From Flavisolibacter nicotianae (GTDB taxonomy: Bacteria > Bacteroidota > Bacteroidia > Chitinophagales > Chitinophagaceae), in assembly GCF_003628535.1 (NCBI RefSeq), contig NZ_RBCI01000002.1, forward strand, positions 701,675 through 765,674: 64,000 bases of DNA, read 5' to 3'. Under the pieces are notes generated by a model, which was given only the letters and a program-made list of their open reading frames with translations, was not told the origin of the DNA and did not search any database. The translations under genes and the position numbers were made by a program. Of this stretch, positions 38,801 to 47,481 are shown piece after piece (positions within the stretch are counted from its first letter, which is position 1; every line of letters starts with the position of its first letter).

Positions 38801-39162
38801 GATACCACTACTTCCTGCATTTGCTGGTTGGCAGCACTCAGGTCTGCGGTAATGTCAAACCGTTCACCCAGCGGAATATTAATATCGGTACGGGTAAATT
38901 CGCCAAAACCAACATAGGATACCTTGATGGTATAGGGCCCGCCGGGTGCTACGTTCTGAATGTCAAAGCGTCCGCCTGCGCGGCTCGCGGCTGTATAAAC
39001 CGTTCCGGTCGGAACATGTGTTGCAGTCACCGTGGCACCCACAAGGGCCTCGCCGCCGGCTCCCCTTACCATTCCCGAAATGCTACTGGTTGTTACCTGC
39101 GCATGGGAATACTGCACAATTGCGAGGGCAATTGTCAGCAAGAGTAGAATTCTTCTCATCAT
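35896..39162 (-). CDS. TonB-dependent receptor with carboxypeptidase-regulatory domain (Oar-like)
   Basis: A 1088-residue outer-membrane receptor with signal peptide MMRRILLLLTIALAIVQYSHA. It has a carboxypeptidase-regulatory domain (about 22-105, SGMVRGAGGEALVGATVTAT), a plug (about 125-250, LQNLPNISRSITAITRTTPQ, YNNITIDGALFNNNFG, VTRRGTNTYTGTLYGYYRNQ) and a barrel ending IQLGLRYNF. It belongs to the large Oar-type group that carries no SusD partner. Its twin lies divergently at 39477 with a mirrored promoter. The substrate is unknown. Confidence 0.93.
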   Translation of the reverse strand: MMRRILLLLTIALAIVQYSHAQVTTSSISGMVRGAGGEALVGATVTATHVPTGTVYTAASRAGGRFDIQNVAPGGPYTIKVSYVGFGEFTRTDINIPLGERFDITADLSAANQQMQEVVVSTRGARTERTGAATNFSRRQLQNLPNISRSITAITRTTPQANGNSFAGMNYRYNNITIDGALFNNNFGRSGDGQIPGGGTSAISIDALDQIQVNIAPYDVRQAGFVGAGINAVTRRGTNTYTGTLYGYYRNQDFNGKKVKGVEVANAKRSTNIYGASVGGPIIKNKLFFFVNGEREKRTAPGQTWTAKRPGVNDSDPNATGVLASDLDALSAYLKQKYNYDPGKYEGYDFLTDNVKFVTRFDWNITSKHRFTARYNYSNTDDDDQVNANSGPNPRFSNSRRGTKTGGLAFNGANFQNNTKVNSIVGELNSNFSNKISNQLIGSFTHVEPKRVPNSTASFVDIMSGANVYTSFGTDLFSYDNRIDDKALNFANNTTINLAKHVVTAGISYDRLSFENAFSDYGGPSYYRFASLQDFLDNKAPTVFAVTYSYGKNKSDIPPAAAKFAQLGFYAQDAWAPSEKLRLTYGLRVDKPLYPYDAPQNPALAAVVFKDENGNNEQFDVSKWPKSRLLFSPRVGVNYDVKGDKNLVVRGGTGIFTGRIPFIWLVNQVADNGVLRSIYTATAAQLADIRYNPDRTAYSNLVPDVQPGTSIPSGSPSYSATASDFKMPQVWRSNVAVDKRFAQNYTFTLEGVFTKSFNNVFFRNANLGAQNGTVAIAGDNRPYYNARLNSNITSLIVMDNTNKGYSTSLTAQLQRSFAKNWEGFVAYTFTASKDINIGTSDRASSSWSTNNIVANANNPELGFSNFAIPHRVVASGSYRFNYANNALATTVGLYYSGSSQERYHFRYGNDINGDAQTNDMIYIPADPSQITFVEGFKVGSKTYTAQEQKDAFFRFVENNSYLRSHKGQYVERYGALLPWVNNLDLRLLQDFSFNALNHRHAFQFSVDVVNFLNLLNNKWGTRYAYTFGSFSDLGILGTPSATNNTGAETFNRNTPKFTFNPDGPTQAYQTDYSIFSTWGIQLGLRYNF

Positions 39163-39188
39163 GTGTTTGAAATTTGCCGCAAAGGTGT
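39160..39188 (-). promoter_or_regulatory. Leftward copy of a 29-base mirrored promoter block
   Basis: Read on the minus strand, ACACCTTTGCGG, CAAATTTC, AAACACATG runs into the ATG of the leftward receptor. It matches the rightward block at 39451-39479 at 28 of 29 bases and includes a CTTTGC -7-like core. Confidence 0.7.
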
Positions 39189-39476
39189 GAATTGATCGGC
39201 AAAAAATAACATTTTACTTGCATTAATTAATTGACATCTAGGTTTTTGGAGTGTTTAAACAGTCCCTGCAGGAACGGAGAATATCCTGAAAGCTCACCCT
39301 TGGTGTCGCCTATTTGGCTGAAACTTAGTTGAAAACCATTCGGTTTTGGAGGACCCGAGACAAGCCCGAACCGAGGCAGAAAGCGGTTTTTCCGACCGAT
39401 TTGAATCCCCATTGTTAATAAAAATTTAATGCTGGGAACGGTAAATCCCTACACCTTTGCGGCAAATTTCTAACAC
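39163..39476. promoter_or_regulatory. Divergent promoter region between two TonB-receptor genes
   Basis: This 314-base region holds no gene. Both ends carry the same promoter-leader block in inverted orientation; the middle is AT-rich and shows no further symmetry that I could see. Regulation of the two receptors from shared or paired promoters is likely. Confidence 0.6.
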
Positions 39477-39479
39477 ATG
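39451..39479 (+). promoter_or_regulatory. Rightward copy of a 29-base mirrored promoter block
   Basis: ACACCTTTGCGG, CAAATTTC, TAACACATG leads directly into the ATG at 39477. It differs from the leftward copy by one base only. Confidence 0.7.
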
Positions 39480-42400
39480 AGAATAAAACGTCTGCTTTTG
39501 GTTACTCTGGCTGCGTTGTTCTCTTTTGTATCCGCCTTTTCCCAGGAAACGACCTCTGAAATTCAGGGCGTTGTTACCGGTGAAAATGGGCAGGGATTAC
39601 AGGGAGCAACCATTGCCGCAATCCATTTACCTACCGGAACACGGTATTCTACCTCTACCCGTGCCGATGGCCGCTACAACCTTCCTAACGTGAGAGTCGG
39701 CGGTCCCTATGAAATTACCGTTACCTATGTTGGTTACCAGGCTTCTACCCAGAAAGATATTACCCTTTCCCTGGGCACGGCCTACAAAGCCGACTTTAAA
39801 CTGACAGCGAACACCGGCAACCTGACTGAAGTGACCGTTTCTACTACCCGGTCCGACAGGGTTTTCAGCCGTAGCCGCACTGGCGCCTCCGAGGTGATCA
39901 ACCGCTCGCAGCTCGATCGCCTGCCGACCGTCAGCCGCAGCCTGCAGGATTTTACCCGCTTGGCGCCGACCGCCAACGGACTTTCCTTCGGTGGACGCAG
40001 TTCATCTTATAACAACCTTACGGTCAATGGCGCTTCGTTCAACAACACCTTTGGTCTTTCCGGTACACTGGGTGGCCAAACGAACAGCCAGCCCATTTCG
40101 CTGGATGCCCTCGACCAGGTGCAGGTGAACATCGCTCCGTACGATGTGACCCTGGGTTCTTTTACCGGTGCCGGTATCAACTCTGTTACCCGCAGCGGTA
40201 CCAATAACTACCGTGGTTCGGTTTATTATTATTGGAGAAACCCCTACCTGACAGGCACACACGTAGGAACCGCTTCCCTGCCATCGCAGGACTTTAATTA
40301 CTACAGCACCGGTGCCAACCTCGGTGGCTACCTCGTTAAAAACAAGCTGTTCTACTTCGTGAGCTATGAAAGAGAGCGCCTGGCGCAACCTGCTACCAGC
40401 TTTATGGCCAGCCGCACCGGCAAGCCGGCTGTTCCTGGAGTGATTTCCCAGGCCAATGGCGATACGCTGGATGCCCTGCGTAGTTTCCTGGTTTCAAAAT
40501 ACGGCTACGATCCCGGACCGTACGAGAACTACAACTACAACACCAACGCCGACCGTGCAACGGTTCGTCTTGATTACAACATCAACGCAAAGAACACCTT
40601 TACGATTAACTACTTCTACCTGAAGAGCAACCGTAACGTTGTGCCCAGCACCAGCGGCTCGCTGCAGGGTGGCCGTACCGCCAGCAACACAGGCATGCCG
40701 TTCTTCGCCTCTTCGTATGTCATCAACAACAACTTCAACATTGTGATTGCTGAATTGAACAGCCGTATCTCCAGCACACTTTCCAATAAGTTGCAGGTTG
40801 GTTACAACCGCCTCCGCGATTTCCGTTCTTCTCCTGGTGGCATTTTCCCTATGGTTGATATCGGTAATGGTAGCGGCAGCACGTACACATCGTTTGGTTA
40901 CGAGCCTTTCACGGCCAATAACCTGTTGAACACAGACACTTACCAGTTCAACGATATCGTTTCCCTGTTCCATGGTAAGCACAACTTCACGTTTGGTACG
41001 CAGAATACATACAATAAGTTCCGCAACGGTTTTGCGCCGAACTATTACGGCGCTTACCAGTTCCCGACCCTGGCTGCGTTTTATGATGCTGCCATCAACG
41101 GTGCACAAACTGCTACCCGTTACGAGCTTCGTTACTCTGCCCGGAAAGGTGGAGAGTTCCCCTTTGCGGATGTGAATGCGCTGCAATTGGGCTTCTTTGC
41201 CCAGGATCGCTGGAACGCTACCGACAACCTGGTGGTTACCGCCGGCCTGCGTGCCGACCTGCCGATCTTCGGCAATAGCTTTGGCGACAATGTCAATGCC
41301 GATGCCCTTGTCTACCGCAACGGTGTTCGCATCAATACGGGCCGCAAGCCGAAAACGGCTGTCCTGTGGAGCCCACGCCTTGGTTTCAACTGGGATGCAA
41401 AAGGCGACAAAACCGTGCAGGTTCGCGGTGGCCTGGGTGTGTTTGCCGGAGCGCCGCCGTTTGTGTGGATCACCAACCAGGCGAGCAACAACGGTGTTGA
41501 CTTTGGCTCTTTCGTGAAAACATCGGGCATTGCATTCAGCAACGATGTGAATGCAAACCGTCCTGCCAACGCCACGGCCAATACATCGTACAACCTGGCT
41601 GTTACGGACGAGAACTTCAAGTTCCCGCAGATTTTCCGTTCTAACCTTGCTGTTGACAAACGCATCTTCTGGGATATCACAGCAACGCTGGAAGGTATCT
41701 ATACAAAAGATGTCAACGCTGTTTACCACCAGAACGTGAACCTGCCATCCACCGGTGCGCCGCTGCTGGGTGCCGACAACCGTATCCGTTATACTTCGTC
41801 GCAGATCTATAACGGTGCCGGTGGTGCAACTGCCACCAACCCGAATATCTCCGACGCGATCCTGATGACCAACACGTCGAAGGGTTATTCGTACAACCTT
41901 ACCGGCCAACTGCAACGCAATGTGAACAACCTGTACACAATGATTGCGTACACGTACGGTAAAAGCAAGTCTGTTAACGATGGTGGTTCTATCGCTCAAT
42001 CCATCTGGCGTGACCGCCCTGTAAGTGGCGATCCGAACCTGCCGGAACTGGGTTATTCCAACTACAACCAGCCACACCGTGTTGTGGCGGCCGCCTACTA
42101 CCGCAAGGAGTACCTGAAGCATTTCGCTACCTCAGTGGGCTTCACGTTTGAAGCCGCCAATGGCGGAACGGCCAGCTACACCTACAACGGTGACCTGAAC
42201 AACGATGGGTTGACGGGTAACGACCTGGTTTATGTTCCCAGAAGCCAGAGCGAAATCGTGCTGGTAGCCGACGGCGCAACCGACACCCGTTCTACAAACG
42301 TGATCTGGAACCAGCTGAATGCGTACATCAACCAGGATCCTTACCTGTATAAGAAAAGAGGTGAGTATGTAGAGAGAAACGGTTTGATGCTGCCTTTCTA

Positions 42401-42743
42401 CAAGCGTTTGGATCTGAACTTCACGCAGGACTTCCTGATCCGTGTAAACAAGAAGACCAATACGTTCCGTTTCACAGCCGATATCTACAACTTCGGTAAC
42501 CTGATTAACAAGAACTGGGGTATTTTCCGTACCACCAGCAAATCGCTTGGTTCCGGTAACAACTTTGCCCTGCTGACGTATAAGGGTATCGTAGCATCGG
42601 GTGCTGATGCCGGTAAGCCTTCGTTCTCGTTCCCTTACCTGGATGCCGCCAGCCAAACACCGCTGGTGAATACCTTCCAGAACAGCACGAGCCAGGCTTC
42701 CCGCTTCCAGGTGCAACTGGGTATCCGCTATATCTTCCAATAA
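39477..42743 (+). CDS. TonB-dependent receptor with carboxypeptidase-regulatory domain (Oar-like)
   Basis: A 1088-residue receptor, exactly the length of its divergent neighbour. It has signal peptide MRIKRLLLVTLAALFSFVSA, the regulatory domain (EIQGVVTGENGQGLQGATI), a plug (LDRLPTVSRSLQDFTRLAPT, YNNLTVNGASFNNTFG, LDALDQVQVNIAPYDVTLGS) and a barrel ending QVQLGIRYIFQ. The shared phrases (ISLDALDQVQVNIAPYDV in both) show the two are paralogues. No SusD gene follows. It ends at a strong terminator. Confidence 0.93.
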   Translation: MRIKRLLLVTLAALFSFVSAFSQETTSEIQGVVTGENGQGLQGATIAAIHLPTGTRYSTSTRADGRYNLPNVRVGGPYEITVTYVGYQASTQKDITLSLGTAYKADFKLTANTGNLTEVTVSTTRSDRVFSRSRTGASEVINRSQLDRLPTVSRSLQDFTRLAPTANGLSFGGRSSSYNNLTVNGASFNNTFGLSGTLGGQTNSQPISLDALDQVQVNIAPYDVTLGSFTGAGINSVTRSGTNNYRGSVYYYWRNPYLTGTHVGTASLPSQDFNYYSTGANLGGYLVKNKLFYFVSYERERLAQPATSFMASRTGKPAVPGVISQANGDTLDALRSFLVSKYGYDPGPYENYNYNTNADRATVRLDYNINAKNTFTINYFYLKSNRNVVPSTSGSLQGGRTASNTGMPFFASSYVINNNFNIVIAELNSRISSTLSNKLQVGYNRLRDFRSSPGGIFPMVDIGNGSGSTYTSFGYEPFTANNLLNTDTYQFNDIVSLFHGKHNFTFGTQNTYNKFRNGFAPNYYGAYQFPTLAAFYDAAINGAQTATRYELRYSARKGGEFPFADVNALQLGFFAQDRWNATDNLVVTAGLRADLPIFGNSFGDNVNADALVYRNGVRINTGRKPKTAVLWSPRLGFNWDAKGDKTVQVRGGLGVFAGAPPFVWITNQASNNGVDFGSFVKTSGIAFSNDVNANRPANATANTSYNLAVTDENFKFPQIFRSNLAVDKRIFWDITATLEGIYTKDVNAVYHQNVNLPSTGAPLLGADNRIRYTSSQIYNGAGGATATNPNISDAILMTNTSKGYSYNLTGQLQRNVNNLYTMIAYTYGKSKSVNDGGSIAQSIWRDRPVSGDPNLPELGYSNYNQPHRVVAAAYYRKEYLKHFATSVGFTFEAANGGTASYTYNGDLNNDGLTGNDLVYVPRSQSEIVLVADGATDTRSTNVIWNQLNAYINQDPYLYKKRGEYVERNGLMLPFYKRLDLNFTQDFLIRVNKKTNTFRFTADIYNFGNLINKNWGIFRTTSKSLGSGNNFALLTYKGIVASGADAGKPSFSFPYLDAASQTPLVNTFQNSTSQASRFQVQLGIRYIFQ

Positions 42744-42745
42744 GA

Positions 42746-42777
42746 GCGAGTAGTGAACAGCAAGTAGCAAGTAGCCG
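42746..42777. repeat. Low-complexity AGTAGCAAG-type words after a stop codon
   Basis: Directly after the receptor gene the sequence reads GAGTAGTGAACAGCAAGTAG and CAAGTAG. A similar set of words (reverse strand, about 42945-42972) flanks the end of fumC. Confidence 0.5.
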
Positions 42778-42801
42778 CTTGGTTCATTTTGCTCTCCAAA
42801 T

Positions 42802-42835
42802 AAAAAAACCTCCTGAATGTTCAGGAGGTTTTTTT
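42802..42835 (+). terminator. Terminator of the rightward TonB-receptor gene
   Basis: AAAAAACCTCCTGAA and TTCAGGAGGTTTTTT form a perfect stem with loop TG, flanked by A and T runs. Confidence 0.9.
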
Positions 42836-42883
42836 ATTGTTGGCCCTAAAACCAGGAGCATCAATTCGCTTCCTTAAATGCCA

Positions 42884-42914
42884 TAAAAAAAGCTGCACCA
42901 CAATGGTGCAGCTT
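42884..42914 (-). terminator. Terminator of fumC
   Basis: AAGCTGCACCA and TGGTGCAGCTT pair perfectly. On the minus strand the stem is followed by a T run, matching the end of fumC 43 bases away. Confidence 0.85.
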
Positions 42915-42957
42915 GATAAAATAAACAAACATGCAGTAAACGGCTACCCGCGACTCA

Positions 42958-44370
42958 CTACTTGCCACTCGCTAATTCTCCGACCATCTTCTCCGGAACC
43001 ACCCACTCGTCAAACTGCTCCGGTGTGACATAACCCAGCTTCACCGCCATTTCTTTCAGCGTGGTTCCTTCCTTGTGTGCTTTTTGTGCAATTTCTGCTG
43101 CTTTGTAATAACCAATTTTTGTGTTGAGCGAAGTGACCAGCATCAGCGAATTGTCAACATGCTTTTTGATGTTCGCCTCAATCGGTGCAATGCCAACAGC
43201 GCATTTGTCATTGAACGAAACGCAGCCGTCGCCGATCAGTCTTGCGCTGTGCAGGAAGTTGTAGATCATCATCGGTTTGAACACGTTCAGTTCAAAATGC
43301 CCCATCGATCCGCCAATATTAATGGCAACATCATTTCCCAATACCTGTGCAGCGATCATCGTCAGCGCTTCGCATTGCGTGGGGTTCACCTTGCCCGGCA
43401 TGATGGAGGATCCCGGCTCGTTGTCGGGAATGAAAATTTCGCCAATGCCGCTGCGCGGACCGGACGACAACATGCGGATGTCGTTGGCAATTTTCATCAG
43501 GCTGACGGCAACCGTTTTCAACGCACCGTGTGCCTCCACGATGGCATCGTGTGCTGCCAGCGACTCGAATTTGTTTTCGGCCGTGCGGAAGGGAAGGCCG
43601 GTTAAATCCGCAATGTGTTTGGCCACATTTTCCGAATAACCCGGAGGCGTGTTGATACCCGTGCCCACGGCCGTTCCGCCCAGGGCCAGTTCGGACAGGT
43701 GGTCCAGCGTGTTTTTGATGGCCTTCAATCCATGATCCAATTGCGAAACATAGCCGCTGAATTCCTGTCCCAGTGTAAGCGGTGTGGCATCCATAAAATG
43801 GGTGCGACCGATTTTCACCACGTTCATGAACGCCTTGCTTTTTTCGGCCAGTGTGTTGCACAGTTTTTCAATGCCGGGGATCGTGGTTTCAATCAAAATC
43901 TTGTACGCCGCAATGTGCATCGCGGTAGGAAAAGTATCGTTCGACGATTGCGACTTGTTGACGTCATCGTTGGGATGCAGCACTTTGTCTTTATCGGTCA
44001 GCTGGCCGCCGTTCAGTACGTGGGCACGGTAGGCGACCACTTCGTTTACGTTCATGTTGCTTTGGGTGCCGCTGCCGGTTTGCCACACCACGAGTGGAAA
44101 AGAATCATCGAGTTTCCCGTCGAGGATCTCGTCGCAAACCCTGCCGATCAGTTCCATTTTTTCTTTGGGCAGAACGCCGGCTTCAAAATTGGTGATGGCC
44201 GCTGCCTTTTTCAGGTAGGCAAAGGCGCGGATGATCTCTTTGGGCATCCGGTTGATGTCCTGTGCAATCTTGAAATTATCAATACTGCGCTGGGTTTGGG
44301 CCCCGTAAATGGCATCGGCAGGCACCTGCACTTCGCCCATGGTATCTTTTTCGATCCGGTATTGTGACAT
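42958..44370 (-). CDS. fumC: Class II fumarate hydratase
   Basis: Converts fumarate to malate in the TCA cycle. The 470-residue protein is full length. It has [72 protein letters not shown], and the superfamily signature [13 protein letters not shown]. It is a single gene with its own promoter and terminator. Confidence 0.97.
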   Translation of the reverse strand: MSQYRIEKDTMGEVQVPADAIYGAQTQRSIDNFKIAQDINRMPKEIIRAFAYLKKAAAITNFEAGVLPKEKMELIGRVCDEILDGKLDDSFPLVVWQTGSGTQSNMNVNEVVAYRAHVLNGGQLTDKDKVLHPNDDVNKSQSSNDTFPTAMHIAAYKILIETTIPGIEKLCNTLAEKSKAFMNVVKIGRTHFMDATPLTLGQEFSGYVSQLDHGLKAIKNTLDHLSELALGGTAVGTGINTPPGYSENVAKHIADLTGLPFRTAENKFESLAAHDAIVEAHGALKTVAVSLMKIANDIRMLSSGPRSGIGEIFIPDNEPGSSIMPGKVNPTQCEALTMIAAQVLGNDVAINIGGSMGHFELNVFKPMMIYNFLHSARLIGDGCVSFNDKCAVGIAPIEANIKKHVDNSLMLVTSLNTKIGYYKAAEIAQKAHKEGTTLKEMAVKLGYVTPEQFDEWVVPEKMVGELASGK

Positions 44371-44389
44371 GGTTTTGTTTTAAGTTTCG

Positions 44390-44397
44390 CAAAGATA
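44390..44397 (-). promoter_or_regulatory. Bacteroidota -7 box for fumC
   Basis: The minus strand reads TATCTTTGCG, a perfect TAnnTTTG box, 19 bases before the ATG. Unlike guaB and folD, this gene would have a short leader. Confidence 0.55.
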
Positions 44398-44512
44398 ACC
44401 GCTGATCCAAAGCAATTTTTTGAGGTTTGTCAGGAATTGTTTCGGGGTGGGATGTTCGTTCCACAGTTCTTTTCTGGACCTTTTTTTGTCGGATGTTGGG
44501 TAAGGTTTACTT

Positions 44513-45151
44513 ATGAAATGGCTTATCGGTATCGTAATCGTTTTGTTCGCCGGCTGGCAGGCGACCGTCGCCTTGTTCAATAAAAACAAGACCGAAGATG
44601 TTCAAATGGTTACGACCGATTCCCTGCAGGCCCGCAGCTCCCTGCCGCCCGATCCGAAAATCGACAGTGTAAAGGCAGGACCCGGCAACATCGACACGGT
44701 TGTAAAAAATCACCTGCCCCTGCCCAAAGGAGGCATTGATACCAGGGGCGTGTCGCCGGCTGAAGTAGTGGCTTTTGCCAAAACGCAGATCGGTGTTCCT
44801 TATCTGTATGGAAGCACCGATCCTGCAAAAGGTTTCGATTGTTCCGGGTTTATTACCTATGTGTTCAAGCATTTTGATATCGTGGTGCCACGTTCGTCAA
44901 TCGATTTTACCAATGTAGGAACAGAAGTGAGTGCTGCACAGGCAAAGGCAGGCGACCTGATTTTGTTTACCGGTACCGACAGCACGGAGCGGTTTGTGGG
45001 ACACATGGGGATAGTGGTTGATAATTCCGATACACTGCGGTTCATTCACTCCACTTCCGGCCGCCAGCACGGTGTCACCATTACACCCTTGAATTCTTAT
45101 TACAAGGGCCGTTTTGTAAAAACAATTCGCGTATTCCCGCAAAATGGATGA
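44513..45151 (+). CDS. NlpC/P60 family cell-wall peptidase
   Basis: A 212-residue exported protein with an N-terminal membrane anchor or signal (MKWLIGIVIVLFAGWQATVA) and a C-terminal NlpC/P60 domain (about 80-205). The catalytic residues are visible: Cys in GFDCSGFITYV, His in GHMGIVVDN, and a third polar residue in RFIHSTS. These enzymes cut peptide cross-links in peptidoglycan. The ~60-residue linker between them is acidic and polar. It stands alone. Confidence 0.9.
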   Translation: MKWLIGIVIVLFAGWQATVALFNKNKTEDVQMVTTDSLQARSSLPPDPKIDSVKAGPGNIDTVVKNHLPLPKGGIDTRGVSPAEVVAFAKTQIGVPYLYGSTDPAKGFDCSGFITYVFKHFDIVVPRSSIDFTNVGTEVSAAQAKAGDLILFTGTDSTERFVGHMGIVVDNSDTLRFIHSTSGRQHGVTITPLNSYYKGRFVKTIRVFPQNG

Positions 45152-45156
45152 GGGAG

Positions 45157-45212
45157 AGATATTGAGATATTGAGATATTAGATATTGGGATATTGGATAT
45201 TGAGATATTGGG
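45157..45212. repeat. Tandem GATATTGA-type repeat
   Basis: About seven copies of GATATTG[AG] or close variants in tandem (GATATTGA, GATATTGA, GATATTA, GATATTGG, GATATTGG and so on). It lies just after the NlpC/P60 stop codon and has no coding content. Confidence 0.8.
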
Positions 45213-45245
45213 AAATCATCAAGGGAATTATTTGACAGGCTGCTG

Positions 45246-46016
45246 TCATTTTCCCGTGAAAGCCGGTTTGCGTTTTTCCAGGAAGGCTGCTGTGCCTTCT
45301 TTCATGTCTTCGGTCGCAAAGCACTCGCCAAATCCCTCGCTTTCTATTTGATAGCCTTTTTCAGTAAATGCGGCGTTGGCGGCTGCAATACATTTACTTA
45401 TGGCCAGCGGCGCTTTTGCAACAATTACGTCTAAAATGGATTTTGTTTTGACGAGCAATTCGTCCTGCGGCACCACGTGGTTTACTAACCCATATTGCAG
45501 TGCTGTTTGTGCGTCGATCATGTTGCCGGTCATCAACAGTTCCATTGCACGGCCTTTGCCAATCAATTGCACCAGCCGCTGCGTACCTCCATAACCGGGA
45601 ATAAGGCCAAGGTTCACTTCGGGTTGGCCAAACCTGGCGTTCTCACTGGCTACGCGAAAATGGCAACTCATGGCCAGCTCGCAGCCGCCGCCCAGGGCAA
45701 AGCCATTCACGGCTGCCACGATGGGTTTGCGGTTGTTTTCAATGCGGGAAAAAATATCCTGTCCTTTTTGGGCCAGGGCCTGGCCTTCTTCCCTGCTGAG
45801 GCCCACAAACTCGCTGATGTCGGCACCGGCGACAAAGCCTTTTTGCCCCGCACCGGTAATGATCACAGCCTTAATGTCTTTGTTACTGTCAATGTCATTG
45901 AGCAGAGTATCCAGGTCGTTCATGACCTCCCTGTTGAGGGCATTCAGTTTGTCGGGCCGGTTGATTGTCGCGGTGAGAATGCTATTTTCCAGCGTAGCCA
46001 GTAATGTTTTGTACAT
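45246..46016 (-). CDS. Enoyl-CoA hydratase/isomerase family protein
   Basis: A 256-residue crotonase-fold protein. It has NRPDKLNALNREVMNDL, the oxyanion-hole loop GFVAGADISEF, NGFALGGGCELAMSCHF, and the catalytic Glu region GQPEVNLGLIPGYGGTQRL. It should hydrate enoyl-CoA in fatty acid or branched-chain breakdown. It lies nine bases after the B12-binding gene on the same strand, which fits oxidation of odd-chain or branched acids. Confidence 0.92.
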   Translation of the reverse strand: MYKTLLATLENSILTATINRPDKLNALNREVMNDLDTLLNDIDSNKDIKAVIITGAGQKGFVAGADISEFVGLSREEGQALAQKGQDIFSRIENNRKPIVAAVNGFALGGGCELAMSCHFRVASENARFGQPEVNLGLIPGYGGTQRLVQLIGKGRAMELLMTGNMIDAQTALQYGLVNHVVPQDELLVKTKSILDVIVAKAPLAISKCIAAANAAFTEKGYQIESEGFGECFATEDMKEGTAAFLEKRKPAFTGK

Positions 46017-46025
46017 ACGTGTTGG

Positions 46026-46445
46026 TTAAAAGGAACGGTTATCAGTTACCCATTGGGTGATATAGCCTGCGATGTCGGCGGTAGACGTGCCGGGAGGAAA
46101 CAGTCGTCCCACGCCCTGGGTGCGTAATGTTTGCATGTCTTCTTCGGGAATAATGCCTCCACCGGTCAGCAGTACATCGTTCAGCCCTTTTTCTTTCATC
46201 AGTGCTGCAACCTTGGGAAACACCGTCATGTGGGCACCCGACAGGATGGAAATACCAATGGCATCGACGTCTTCCTGCAGGGCCGCAGCTACCACCATTT
46301 CCGGGGTTTGGCGCAGGCCGGTATAGATCACTTCCATGCCGGCATCCCGCAGGGCGGTGGCGATGACTTTTGCACCTCTGTCATGGCCATCGAGTCCAAC
46401 TTTTGCTACCAATATCCTGATGGGTCGTTTGAACGCTTCGCTCAT
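46026..46445 (-). CDS. Stand-alone B12-binding protein, methylmalonyl/isobutyryl-CoA mutase small-subunit type
   Basis: A 139-residue cobalamin-binding domain: [18 protein letters not shown] (with the DxHxxG cobalt-ligand motif), [37 protein letters not shown] and [14 protein letters not shown]. It matches the separate B12 subunit of CoA mutases that rearrange carbon skeletons. The catalytic large subunit is not in this window. The ATG at 46445 is preferred over a TTG at 46457. Confidence 0.9.
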   Translation of the reverse strand: MSEAFKRPIRILVAKVGLDGHDRGAKVIATALRDAGMEVIYTGLRQTPEMVVAAALQEDVDAIGISILSGAHMTVFPKVAALMKEKGLNDVLLTGGGIIPEEDMQTLRTQGVGRLFPPGTSTADIAGYITQWVTDNRSF

Positions 46446-46454
46446 AATGTTCGT

Positions 46455-46462
46455 CAAAAATA
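46455..46462 (-). promoter_or_regulatory. Bacteroidota -7 box for the B12-binding/enoyl-CoA hydratase operon
   Basis: The minus strand reads TATTTTTG, a perfect TAnnTTTG box, nine bases before the ATG at 46445. A TTG about 15 bases further upstream is a possible but closely spaced -33 element. Confidence 0.5.
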
Positions 46463-46491
46463 ACCTAGTTTAGAAAACAAAGACGTTGATG

Positions 46492-47481
46492 ATGAATTAC
46501 CGGCAATTTGGAAAGACGGATCTACAGGTTAGCGAAATCGGATTTGGTGCCTGGGCTATTGGCGGCGCTGCAAGCGTGGGTGGCCTGCCGATCGGTTGGG
46601 GCGAAACGGATGATGAAACCTCGGTCAAAGCCATTAAGGCTGCATTGGATGCCGGCATCAATTTTTTTGATACGGCCGATTTTTACGGGCTGGGTCATTC
46701 CGAGGAATTGTTGGGGCATGCCTTGAAAGGAAACAGCAACTGCCTTCTTGCCACCAAAGTGGGCCAGCGAAACATCAACGAAAAGATCGTTATCGATTAT
46801 TCCAAAGACTACATCCTCGCCGCCTGCGAACAAAGCCTGCAGCGGCTGCAACGGGAAACAATCGATTATTACCAGCTTCACGTGGCACGCCTGCAGCATT
46901 TGCAAAACGGTGAGTGTATCGATGCCATGGAGCAGTTAAAGAGGGAAGGAAAGATCCGGTACTGGGGATTGTCGCTCAATACTTTTTACCCGGAGCCGGA
47001 AGCCGGTTTTTTACTGGAGCAGGGCTTGGGCGATGGCTTCCAGCTCGTGTTTAACATCATCAATCAAAGGGCTTTGAGGGTGATGGAAAAAGCCGCGTCA
47101 AAAGGTTATGGCATCATAGCCCGTATGCCCCTTCAATTCGGCTTGCTCACCGGGAAGTTTTCGGCGGCATCACAGTTTGAAAAAAGCGATCACCGCAGTT
47201 TTCGTTTTTCGCCGGAGATCCTGGAAAAATCATTGCAATTGCTGGAAGAAAAAGTGTGGCCGGTGGGAAAAAACGAAGGCCTGTCCGAAACAAGCCTTGC
47301 GTTAAGTTATATTCTTAGTTTTCCGGAAGTCAGCACCATCATACCCGGCATTCGCACGCCGGCTCAGGTGCAGGGAAACACCGAAGGGTTGAAAGCGCTG
47401 TCGGAGGAAAATAAAGCGTTCCTTCGTTCGCTGGCAACCGAATGGGAACCGATTTTGCAACTAATGGAGCAAAGAGGTTAA
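46492..47481 (+). CDS. Aldo/keto reductase
   Basis: A 329-residue NAD(P)H-dependent reductase. It has YRQFGKTDLQVSEIGFGAWA, the catalytic Asp/Tyr in DTADFYGLGHSEELLGHAL, Lys in LLATKVGQ, and His in YYQLHVAR. The C-terminal IIPGIRTPAQVQGNTEG binds the cofactor. The substrate is unknown. Two ATG codons (46489 and 46492) are both possible. Its stop codon overlaps that of gltX on the opposite strand. Confidence 0.9.
   Translation: MNYRQFGKTDLQVSEIGFGAWAIGGAASVGGLPIGWGETDDETSVKAIKAALDAGINFFDTADFYGLGHSEELLGHALKGNSNCLLATKVGQRNINEKIVIDYSKDYILAACEQSLQRLQRETIDYYQLHVARLQHLQNGECIDAMEQLKREGKIRYWGLSLNTFYPEPEAGFLLEQGLGDGFQLVFNIINQRALRVMEKAASKGYGIIARMPLQFGLLTGKFSAASQFEKSDHRSFRFSPEILEKSLQLLEEKVWPVGKNEGLSETSLALSYILSFPEVSTIIPGIRTPAQVQGNTEGLKALSEENKAFLRSLATEWEPILQLMEQRG

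Noticed and set aside
40494..42122. Long minus-strand frame of 542 codons inside the rightward TonB receptor
   Set aside because: The receptor is certain; this frame is a shadow created by its codon use. The same holds for the long antisense frames at 13951-15318, 15322-16455 and 37108-38190.
45157..45212. Possible CRISPR-like array
   Set aside because: The units are only about eight bases without spacers, so it is a simple tandem repeat.
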